A stretch of DNA of 64,000 bases. It comes from Anolis sagrei. Its lineage: Eukaryota; Chordata; Lepidosauria; Squamata; Anolidae. Below are positions 17,261 through 27,645 of this stretch, piece by piece; within the stretch, counting starts at the first letter, position 1; each line of letters starts with the position of its first letter. The DNA is taken from positions 178,490,117-178,554,116 of the forward strand of contig NC_090022.1 of NCBI RefSeq assembly GCF_037176765.1, in the 5' to 3' direction. Under the pieces are notes generated by a model. The model saw nothing but the letters and a program-made list of their open reading frames with translations, searched no databases and was not told the origin of the DNA. The position numbers were made by a program, and so were the translations under genes.

Positions 17261-18230
17261 AGAATCATAGAATCAAAGAGTTGGAAGAGACCTCATGGGC
17301 TAGCCAGTCCAACCCATTCTGCCAAGAAGCAGGAATATTGCATTCAAATCACCCCTGACAGATGGCCATCCAGCCTGTTTAAAAGCTTCCAAAGAAGGAG
17401 CCTCCACCACACTCCGGGGCAGAGAGTTTCACTGCTGAATGGCTCTCACAGTCAGGAAGTTCTTCCTCATGTTCAGATGGAATCTCCTTTCTCGTAATTT
17501 GAAGCCATTGTTTCATGTCCTAGTCTCCAGTGAAGCAGAAAACAAGCTTGCTCCCTCCTCCCTGTGGCTTCCTCTCACATATTTATACATGGCTATCATA
17601 TCTCCTCTCAGCCTTCTCTTCTTCAGGCTAAACATGCCCAGCTCCTTAAGCCGCTCCTCATAGGGCTTGTTCTCCAGACCCTTGATCATTTTAGTCGCCC
17701 TCCTCTGGACACATTCCAGCTTGTCAATATCTCTCTTGAATTGTGGTGCCCAGAATTGGACACAATATTCCAGGTGTGGTCTAACCAAAGCGGAATAGAG
17801 GGGTAGCATCACTTCCCTAGATCTAGACACTATGCTCCTACTGATGCAGGCCAAAATCCCATTGGCTTTTTTTGCCACCACATCACACTGTTGGCTCATG
17901 TTTAACTTGTTGTCCACAAGGACTCCAAGATCTTTTTCACACGTACTGCTCTCGTCCCCCATTCTGTATCTTTGCATTTCGTTTTTCCTGCCAAAGTGGA
18001 GTATCTTGCATTTGTCACTGTTGAACTTCATTTTGTTAGTTTTGGCCCATCTCTTTAATCTGTCAAGATCGTTTTGAATCCTGCTCCTGTCCTCTGGAGT
18101 ATTGGCTATCCCTCCCAATTTGGTGTCGTCTGCAAACTTGATGATCCTGCCTTCTAGCCCTTCATCTAAGTCATTAATAAAGATGTTGAACAGGCCCAGG
18201 CCCAGAACGGGACCCTTTAATAACATAAGG
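17261..18230 (-). mobile_element. CR1 LINE 3' portion, minus orientation
   Basis: A 237-codon open frame on the minus strand encodes the CR1 reverse transcriptase C-terminus ([58 protein letters not shown]). The FADD box is the catalytic motif. The 3' tail is the CR1-type short repeat (catagaatcatagaatc). It is 5' truncated, with a long intact frame, so probably fairly young. Confidence 0.9.
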
Positions 18231-18435
18231 TCGGGATAGGAGCCAGATAATAGGATGTGCCGTATTAAAAATAAATATTGTAAAGGTTACGTTCAAAGAC
18301 CATTTACAATCCATCTTTCTGACTCTGTAACAATCTCAACAGGAGATGCAGCATCAGATCGTTACTCTGGACTGTCATTGTATGCTCCCACATCTTAATA
18401 TTTTAAATAAGGAGTTGCTGAAGTGAGACCCTTCC

Positions 18436-18565
18436 AGGGCTGCACAATCTGCGGCCCTCCAGGTATTTGGTCTTCAGCTCCCAGAATTCCTGACCATTGG
18501 AACAACTGGCTTGGGCTCCTGGGATTTAAAGTTCCAAACACCTAGAGGGTCACAGGTTGTGCAGC
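18436..18565. repeat. hAT-like MITE
   Basis: The ends are ggctgcacaatctgcggccc and caggttgtgcagcc. The palindromic interior (agctcccagaattcctgacc against gctcctgggatttaaagttc) resembles 44034-44142. Confidence 0.6.
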
Positions 18566-19412
18566 CTGCTAGCCCAAGAGTTCAGTATTCAATCTATGAA
18601 CCTCTTTATTACGAAGACCTCCATCATTCCTTGAGAAAACCAGGGCTGAATGGTCTCATCTACAAAGGACGTTGCAGGGGGCAAAATGAAGGCATCCCTT
18701 CCAATAAGAATTCAGTCCCTGCCGTAGTGAAATTTTCCTCTACTCCCTAAATTTTAAACATTGCAGTAATTAGAAACTTAAGTTGAAAATTTGGAAAAAG
18801 AGTTCAGGCATCCCCAAAAATGAGAATTCAAGGTGTGAATTATTTTCTGAGTCTCTGCAATGCCAGCAATTTGGGGGCTGAGGAAAAATGTCATGTGTGT
18901 TGGGCGTCAGAATTCTTATTGGTACTCATTTTGCTCCTATCCCTATAGTTAACATTTCTGCAGAAGAGCCATCCCACTAGTTTATAAGTTTGACATTAAC
19001 TAAACAAAGTAGAATCCAAATGTATTTAGCCAGCAGGTTACCCTGTTTATCCTAGTCTTAATTTTTTGGGGTTTTGCTGCAGCTACTTCAGGCGATGAGC
19101 AAAAAGTAAACCAGAGCCAGTCAATGGTGAGCAGCTTCCTTCTTTCTTTGTGTTCCGAGAAACAAAACAGCCCTGCACCAAGCCTTGCTACATCTTCAAC
19201 CAGCCCTTTCCTGCTTGCCTCTTGTGACTTTTGACTGTGCTCCCTCCCCAGACCAAGCCCCCATGGAAGGAAAGCCCCCTCCCTCTCCCACGAAACCAAC
19301 CCAATCCCTTCCCAGTGTTAATAGGGTTAGACATGCAGTGAGTGAGACAGAAAGCTGCCCAATTCAAGGCTTCCTCAATCATTCAACAATAAGGCTAAAT
19401 AAATACACTCTC

Positions 19413-19418
19413 TTTATT
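19413..19418 (-). terminator. SLC35A2: Candidate SLC35A2 poly(A) signal
   Basis: TTTATT on the plus strand reads AATAAA on the minus strand. It is the first canonical hexamer downstream of the SLC35A2 stop. Confidence 0.5.
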
Positions 19419-20069
19419 CATCTGTGGTTTATGTACATTGGCAAACAGTACAGGTTATTTTTTTGTTTTGTTTTTTCCTTTTTAAAAAAGCAGGATTTGT
19501 AGAAAACAATCAACCGTCTTTTAAAAAAACCATCCCATTTATATACACTGTGTTACTTTCTGATTATCTTTTCCCCACGCTCCAGCACAAAAAAAACCCA
19601 ACCTGTACTGCCGGCGCCAAACCCCCATCCCCAGGCCCTCTAGGGGTTAGTGCTTCCCGTTCCACCTCAACCCACCACCCAACAAGCAGCCCCAAATCAG
19701 TAGAAAATACATAAAGGCAGGCCAACCTGCAGTAATCCTCAACCCGGCCAGCTGGGAAACAGGTATCATGGTGGGCATGACCTGCCTGTTTGCCCTGTTT
19801 GCTCTTCAGTTGTAAAGCTATGGCAAAGGCCATAAACAACTGATCCACTAAGCTCACCACTGCCACATTACCATGCTTTCCAGATTGCAAGGGCCTCTTA
19901 CACTGACTACTTGGAGGGTCAAAGCCAAGGACATGTGGAAATGCTTGGCAGGCTACAGAGGCATGCTACCTTCAACTTAGTGGCTCCTCTACAGAGCTCA
20001 AGGGCAGCTATATTTTAGGTTCTTGTGTGTGTTTTTTGGGCTATAGGGCCATGTTCTAGAGGCATTTCT

Positions 20070-20110
20070 CCTGACGTTTCGCCTGCATCTATGGCAAGCA
20101 TCCTCAGAGG
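20070..20110 (-). ncRNA. Hammerhead-like ribozyme motif, sense to SLC35A2
   Basis: The mirror image of the plus-strand motif at 20128-20168, with the same intact core boxes and stems. If the 3'UTR prediction is right, this motif is transcribed in the SLC35A2 mRNA together with its own complement 17 nt away. Confidence 0.6.
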
Positions 20111-20127
20111 TAGTGAGGTCCTCACTA

Positions 20128-20168
20128 CCTCTGAGGATGCTTGCCATAGATGCAGGCGAAACGTCAGG
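20128..20168 (+). ncRNA. Hammerhead-like ribozyme motif
   Basis: Order: CCT (stem I), core CTGAGGA, stem II GCTTGC/GCAGGC closed by loop CATAGAT, core GAAA, self-complementary ACGT as a two-base-pair stem III, cleavage triplet GTC, AGG (stem I). One extra T between the first core box and stem II departs from the textbook consensus. Hammerheads are known in Penelope-like elements. Activity is untested. Confidence 0.65.
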
Positions 20169-21743
20169 AGAAATGCCTCTAGAACATGGCCCTATAGCCC
20201 CAAAAACACACACAAGAACCTAGTGATTCCAGCCACGAAAGCCTTCAACAATACAGCTGTTTGTTTGTTTTTTTGGACTCCTACCTCCAGAATCTCAGAA
20301 ACATCCCAATTGAAGAATTCTGGTATTCGCCATCCCAGCAAAATAGCCTGTCCAAGCTGCAACCGGATATGGTATGTGGCTGAGAGCTGACCAGGAATCC
20401 TGGTTGCAATTGATGGACACACTCAAACCCCGTTTCATAAAATAAATGGATGACTACTCACTGTCCTGCTATACATTCACCCCTGCAGGCACCCTTCAGT
20501 TCCAAAAGAACTGGCATTCAAGTTTCAGTTTCCAAGTATCTCCACTCAGCAGCAGCAAATATGTGATATAAAGGATTTCTCGCCTGACTCCATTCTCGAG
20601 TTGATGGAAGTCTATCTTCCACACTACCCACACTTGGCAAGCCTGTGTAAACCAGTCCGTTTCCTCAAAGCTCTTTCCAAGCCAAATGCCTCAATGAGAC
20701 AATTCATTTGCCCTTCACCCATGGTGAAATCTCAATTAGTAACTAGTGATTATGCTCCCATGCCCCACCCCAAGTGACCTTCAGATGCTTATGGACATCA
20801 AATATACACTGAAAGAAGTAAATAATAAATGATGCCTCAGATTCAGCACACATTCCACTATGATTCAACAAGTCTCATTACACACCCAGAGCTGGAGATA
20901 AGAGTAATCCAGCTATTGTCAGTTTCCCCATGCAGGACTCACAACCCATCCATCCCATACTTTGGTAACTTACACACACGGAGTTGGGTTCTTTTTCATA
21001 ATCCCCCTCTGTACTCAACTCTCTCCCACTCTAAGTAACTACATCTGCCATAATAGGCAAATTTGACAAATCCCCACTGACCACTTTCATTGAGGTGACC
21101 TTTAGACACCCACCCCCATTCACACGCACACAGAATATTGGTAGACTTGAAATGGCAAGTAAGATCTCCTTCTACCGTCCAAAAAACAAGGATATCACAT
21201 TCCCCCCTCACCACCACCACTTTGATCCATCATTCAAAGTGTTCATATAAAAATACATCTCTTTGTAAATTTGCTCCCTGTAGACCAAACAAGAGGGATA
21301 ACTTGAAAGGTCTTAGAGTAAAGGGTGTGAGCAATTCAAAAGCCACCCCCTTAACTGCTTCATCTGGAGCAGTCAGTGCTCTTAAACAGGGATAATGAAA
21401 AAACAAGAAAAGTGTGAGGGAGCTGAGAGAAGTTGGATAGCTTGATTTGGTCAATGGCAGAAGCAGCTTTTAGGAGAAGAGCTACATAAGTGCTACGAAG
21501 CAGTTCCAATGAAAGAGAGAGATCTGTTAAGATGACTAGCAAAGGAGCAGCTGGGAACAGAAAAGGAATGCGTACAGTTTTGCACAAAGTCAAGGAAGAA
21601 AAAAGCAATTGAAAAAGAAAAGAGCAAAATGAGGGAGAGAGAAAATCAGATGGGAACCATAGGAGACTGGGGTGGGGTAGCCCAGTGTTGTGAAAACTTT
21701 TTGCAAAAACCAGGGTAAGTATGAAGAATGTGGTCTGTTGTTC

Positions 21744-22490
21744 TCAATTGACCAGCACTGACTTGGTCAGGAAGCCGTCTGTCGTCACGGAAGGAAGTTC
21801 CTTGCTCTGTGCTGGGTGGCCCTGCTGCTGCACAGCAGTCCCCATTAAGGACCGGCTGGTCAAAGGTCCTTTGGGCAAGCTGTACAAGTAGACGGCCCCT
21901 ATGACCAGCCCTGCTCCTAGAGCAAAGGGCAAGTTGAGGTGGAAGTCAAAGAGGTAGATGGAAGCAACGGTGGACACCACGATGGAGAAGGAGGTGGCAA
22001 AGCCCTTGAGGATGTTGTCCGCATATTTCACCACTACTGCCACCAGAAGGCCCCCGAAGGCCTGGTTCAGAATCACGGCCCACACCAGCGAGGTGTAGCC
22101 AAAGAAGAATCCACGCTCAGCTACGGCTGCCCCATCCGTGGACCACATGCCCAACAGCCCCAGCAAGGTCCCGAAGATGCCCAGTTGGACGTTACGGAGC
22201 CAGACTGAGCCTGCGCTGCCTTTGAGGATCTTTTCAAAATAGACTCCGGCAAAGCCGGATGAGAGGCACGACACCACCACAGCCACCAGCCCCACAATGT
22301 AGCTCTGCTGCTGATGTGTCCCTTGGCCCCCAGGGGTTCCTTTGCCCCCTGCCTGCTGCTGCTCCACCTGGACAATGGCCACACCGGCAAAAAGGAGCAT
22401 GAGGGAGAGCCACTGGAGACGGGATAGGCTCTTGCGGAGCATTAGCACTGAGAAGACAGCTGTGGTGAGGATCTTCAGTTGGTAAGTGAC
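21744..22490 (-). CDS. SLC35A2: SLC35A2 coding exon 4, helices 5-10 and C-terminal tail
   Basis: The acceptor is cctttttcag|GTC. This one exon encodes residues 136-383: [20 protein letters not shown], a Gly/Gln-rich loop ([20 protein letters not shown]), helices 6-10 and a cytosolic tail ending SVLVN, then TGA at 21746-21744. From memory, the human SVLVK ending of the shorter variant is spliced on from a separate exon; here the matching ending is continuous with exon 4. Confidence 0.95.
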   Translation of the reverse strand, partial: VTYQLKILTTAVFSVLMLRKSLSRLQWLSLMLLFAGVAIVQVEQQQAGGKGTPGGQGTHQQQSYIVGLVAVVVSCLSSGFAGVYFEKILKGSAGSVWLRNVQLGIFGTLLGLLGMWSTDGAAVAERGFFFGYTSLVWAVILNQAFGGLLVAVVVKYADNILKGFATSFSIVVSTVASIYLFDFHLNLPFALGAGLVIGAVYLYSLPKGPLTSRSLMGTAVQQQGHPAQSKELPSVTTDGFLTKSVLVN

Positions 22491-25400
22491 CTGAAAAAGG
22501 CAGTGCAGTTTAATAGGCATCGCAATATGTCACAAAATAGGACAGCTGTCGGTCAGGGCAGGACTCTGTCTATGCATAGTCTCTAGATAGCTATGGAAAT
22601 TCAGACTCCCTTACTGAGATCAGATAAATGCATTGGATGAGAGGGTGTATCTAGCCTCATAACACTGTCCACATTGCATCTCATTATCCATATAACATTA
22701 GAGAGTGTGTTATATGCAACAATTTCATAAAATTGGGAACAAACTCAGGTAACAGTTTAAGTTTATGACAATAAGGGAGGGGCTGGTGAACTGAAAGGGG
22801 AACAGAAATGCTTATTCAAAACCAGTGTATACTATAGCATTCAGAAATACAGCCTGTCAATCAGTTTGAGCACAAAAAGACATAGAGATCCTGAAGCACC
22901 TTTGAGACTAAATGGGAAAAATTCATTTTTAGCATAAACTGCTATGACCTCAGACAACTTCATCATATGTGATTGTTCACTTGCAGATGATGAAACAAGT
23001 CTACAAAAGCTTAGTGCTAGATTTTTCTTCTTCCCCATTAGTCAAAAAGGCATAACCAGATTGCTTAAATCTGTGTATTCCTACTGTGATTCGAGGGAAA
23101 GGGTGGGAGAGTCAAAGAATGCAGAGCAGGAGTAGGGGAGCACAGCCACTACGAACCACATCTGTGTTCACATTAATAAAGTTTCTCGCCCTTATGATTG
23201 CCTAACCACATAGTTGAGAACAAATGGACAGTATTTGTGCAGATGGTTCTTTTTTCCAGCTACCAAAACCAGAATACAGGTAGTTACCAACTTTCAAACA
23301 CCCGACTTAAAAATGACTCAGGTGAGACAACAAGAAGTGAGAGAAAACTACCAATAGGAAAAGGAAATTCATTCTTGAAAAAGTTATCATGGGGAAAAGG
23401 TGTCTCCACTGAAGCTTTATCACCAATCCTTGTTTCCATAACAAGCCAAATTTTTAAAAATCTAATTATCACAGGTACAGAAAGTGCAATGAAATCTTCA
23501 GAACAGGTTTTTTTTTTGTCGTGTCAGGAGCAAGTCGCTTGTGATGTGAGAGAATTGGCCGCCTGCAAGGACGTTGCCCAGGGAACGCCTGGATGATTTG
23601 ATGTTTTTATCATCCTTGTGGGAGGCTTCTCTCATGTCCCCGCATGAGGAGCTGGAGCTGATAGAGGGAGCTCATCCGCCTCTCCCCGGATTCGAACCTG
23701 CGACCTTCAGTCCTGCCAGCACAGGGGTTTAACCCACTGCGCCACCGGGGGCTCCATTTCAGAACAGGTACAGAACAGGTACAGAGACAGCAAAACAAAC
23801 ACCACAGGGGTGTTAACCCTCCCTATGTTGTGCAAAGATCTACCTACCTACCTATATTTGGCTAGAGTTACATTTTAAAATGTGTTCCTACTTACAAACA
23901 AATTCAACTTAAGAACCTACCATTTATTTGATTTGTATAATGTATATAATCACATAATCCATCTTTTTGGGGAGCAGAACACACTGTCTCTCATACATCC
24001 TGCCCAAAAATAATATTTTCCACTGCAGCATTGGGTACCTACTTTTCTAGCAAAACTTTTCTACAGCAAATGTTTCCACTGGGTAGGGATTACATGTATA
24101 ATGAATGAAAGATTATGGAATTAAAATAAAGAAGCAAAGAATAAAGGACATTTCTAGCCACTTCCATAAGACTTTATTGACAGTTACTACGGGGGTTTAA
24201 AAGTATCAAGTAATACAATTCAGAATATTCACCATTCGAGGTGATGATACAGGGATTGGAATGGCTCTTGTGTATAGTGTGATTGAATAAAACTTAAGCA
24301 GGATACTTGTGAATAATTTAAACATGAGTTTCTAATGCCTAAGCCTTGATAAACCCTGCATGTAAGTATAGTCCCAGAGCTTGTGTCTCACCTGGAACGT
24401 GGCTGCAGGCAGGTTGGAAATAGCCACATATTGGAGGTTGTTCTGGAGGGTGTAAATGAGAGAAGGCACTGCTAGTTTGAGTGTGTCCATGTATTGCACC
24501 ACGATGGAGTCATACAAGGAGCTGGCAAACTGTTTCACGTTACCTGGAGAAGGAGAAACAGTCAGAATCTACTGCTTTGGTTGCTAACAAGCTTTTAACA
24601 AGGGCCAAGAAAGGCCTGGAATGCCAATAATAATGGCTCAGGAATGCACCAAGTGACCCTTCCCTCATGCAAGGTAAACAGGATTCTTCACTCCCATCCT
24701 TTCTAGCCTGAACAACAGTGATGGCACAGGGAGGCCCACTTTTGTCTTGGAGAATACACAAGAATATAAGCAACTGACATGCTGAGAAAGTTAGGACTGC
24801 GCTACACACAGTCATCCACCCACTCACCCAACAACCTACACACTCACCCACACACACACTCAGTTGTGGATGGATGAGCAAGTAAGTGACGTTTTTATTT
24901 TTAACATTGATTGAGTAAAAAATTACTGTTTTGTAACAAAAAAAGCCCCTTTTGCTCACATAATAGTAGCACCCACCTTTTTTGACCAAACAAAAAGGGG
25001 AGAAAAGTGACTATTATGCAATGAAATATGATACGTTGTTGCCATTGCAGATAATAGCCAGAGGAATCTTCCATTCTGTCCCCTTTAAATGGAATTTATG
25101 TTTGTGATCATCTACATACTATTATAAGTACAGATTTCTCTTTATTTAACTCTGTGGCCTAATTATCTGAGTAGATTATTGAATTTTTATTTTCTAACAG
25201 AGATATTATTTTTGACACACAGGGAAAGAGGACCATAACATTCTCATCTTTATAGCAATATCATCAAAATCATAACCAGGCAATTCCAGATGTAGCAATA
25301 ATACATCTAAAGGATTACAGTTGAAAAACATTTTAGGTTTTTCAAATGAGTCACTAGATTGAAAAGGCAAAAGCTCAAAAGAAATACTCTTGACTAATGG

Positions 25401-27609
25401 TGCACCTACACTGTGGAATCAATATAGTTTGACACTGTTTTAATTGCCATGGCCCAATGCTGTGGAATCCTGGGATTTGTAGTTTGCTGAAGACCCAACA
25501 CTTTTTGGAAGAGAAGACCAAAGATCTTATGAACAATACTGCCCATGATTTAGCAAAAACAGTTGAAGTGGTGTCGAACTTCATTAATTCCATAGTGTAT
25601 GCATCCTATGAAACAAGAAACGAGAATGGGGTGATTATTGCATGTAGCATGAGGTATAAGATGCCCACCTTTCTTCTGAATGAAGATAAGGAGCAGACAG
25701 GTGACTCCCTTAAGGACTTCAGCCATGACCACTGCTGACGTGGCAAAGAAGCGGTCCCCAGGCAGCGTGCGAACATAGCGAATGCTGAGGATGAGGGAGG
25801 CATTCTGCACCACCAAGACAGCTAAGCTGATGTACTTCAGCTGTCGGTTACCTGAGAATGAAAGAACAGGAATTATCTCAGCATTTTGCCCTTCAGAGAC
25901 AAAAGTACCTAGTGCTGAAGAGAGGTACAAGTCTGAGAGGATACCCTTACAGCGAAAATACTAGAGATGGCAGAGAAAGAACACAGAAAATACAATATAA
26001 TGGAACAGCCTGATTTTTACAGGATTCCACATGCCAAAAGTCATTAAGGTAGACACAAAAAACTGGAGTCATGTCAACAGCCCATCCATTTCTTGGAATT
26101 GGCAACTTCACCTCATCCCTCCTGCAGCCTTCAACCCAGAGAGGAAGAATGGTAGTAGTCCATTTGGACAATTAAATTAGCTTGATCCACAAATTGCTAC
26201 TTCCCTGAAATTAACTTGACCTATAGTAAGCTGCTGACCAGCATGCCAAGACTTTGTCGGAATCAAGCCAGGCATTGGTATCTACAAAGAGTGACAACAA
26301 AGGCCAAAACTTTAAAGATGCAGGCAAGATCAGCATTCATAAGAAGTAATAACAGGTTTACAGACTAGCTATTATTAGAGGCAAACCCACTTTAGGTCAT
26401 GTTGAACTTGTTCTTAATCTAACTGGAAAATGAAATTGCTACAACAGTAGACAAAAAAAGACTCTGTCTGCTCAATCATGGATAGAGAACAAAATCCCCA
26501 TACTGCCCTCCCTATCTGTTGATCTAGGTGACTTGGACTCCAAAAACATGGAAGAAATCAAGGTCAGAGGTTTACATGCTGCTTTGCTGATGCTTAAACA
26601 GGATCCAAGAAAGAGCCAGGATCCTGTTCTATGTGGCTTTGCAAACACTTCCTTGCACCTGCCAGGGAAGATAACACCTAGCAGGAAATGAGAACAAGAC
26701 AACAGAACAGCCACATCTAGGGAAACAACATTCAATTATTGGGAATAGTAGTTATCTCTTTCCTGGAAAATAATAAAATTTAATGAAAAACAAAGCAAAT
26801 AAATGTTTTACAGTAAAGGACTGGGTAGGCATTCAATAATTTAGAACCACAATTCAATTATCGGTCACTGAGGTCCTAACTGATATCTTCTACATCCCAA
26901 TTCTGAGATTTATTTATTTTTGGATTACAACAGTAGCATTAAGGCAAACACTTCTGCTTATTTAATCCACTGCCTCATCATTCACTGCAGCTAACCACTT
27001 GCTCACAAAAATTCTTTAATGAGGAGCGTGATGTTTTCATGTTTATCCCCAAAGTGCTATTCTGGAGTTTGGTGGGGTCTCCTCCTCTTGCGGTTTTAAA
27101 GCAGAGGATCTTTCAATTGGCTGCCCCACAACTGCCCCACAACTGTGGAACCAAACCTAAATGAAGCTCAGAATTTTAAAACCATCTAAAGACTTATTTC
27201 TTCTGGCAGACCTACCTAGACTGTTTTAAACATGAATTTTAGACATTTGTCCTTTGTTTAATCTACGTGTTGTGTAATTTAATACATATTTTATAGAAAT
27301 ACATTTTAATATGAATATTGTATAGAAATACATGTTAATATGTGTACTGAGGTTTTTTGTTTTTTTTTTACAATTTGTATGTGTTTTAAATATACTGTTA
27401 GCTGCCTTGAGCCACAAGGGGAGGCAGGTAAGAAATAAAACTATCATTATTATGATTCTTATAATTGTTATTGTAAGATGCTATCTTGGTGTAGGATCCC
27501 ATTTTTCAAATGGTACACATGGCTATTACTGTTATCGGAAAGTGTAAAATTACTACTATTCATTGGTGACTTTGTATATAGACAATTTTGTTATAATAAG
27601 TACACTTTG

Positions 27610-27645
<36 letters not shown>

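Larger units (their letters stand above)
20021..20256. mobile_element. Compact fold-back PLE in the predicted SLC35A2 3'UTR
   Basis: Head-to-head PLE termini with nearly identical arms. Both hammerhead-like motifs look intact: minus strand 20070-20110 and plus strand 20128-20168, each CCT-CTGAGGA, a 7-bp stem-loop, GAAACGTC and AGG. The minus-strand motif is sense to SLC35A2. Confidence 0.85.
19413..21743 (-). other. SLC35A2: Predicted SLC35A2 3'UTR
   Basis: I see no canonical poly(A) hexamer on the minus strand between the stop codon and 19418, so the 3'UTR is predicted to run about 2.3 kb. Most of it looks unique, apart from a fold-back PLE insertion at about 20021-20256. The extent is an inference from the missing earlier signals and has no transcript support. 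Confidence 0.5.
22491..24391 (-). other. SLC35A2: SLC35A2 intron 3
   Basis: It contains an ACA-SINE2 (23507-23758) set into an older non-autonomous TIR element (23275-23945). The rest shows no recognised feature. Confidence 0.7.

Noticed and set aside
17513-18226. 237-codon frame as a host gene
   Set aside because: It is the CR1 reverse transcriptase C-terminus; close copies at 30012, 40447 and 60761 show it is a repeat.
19564-19890. 108-codon minus-strand frame downstream of SLC35A2
   Set aside because: No recognisable domain, no splice context, and it lies in the predicted 3'UTR.
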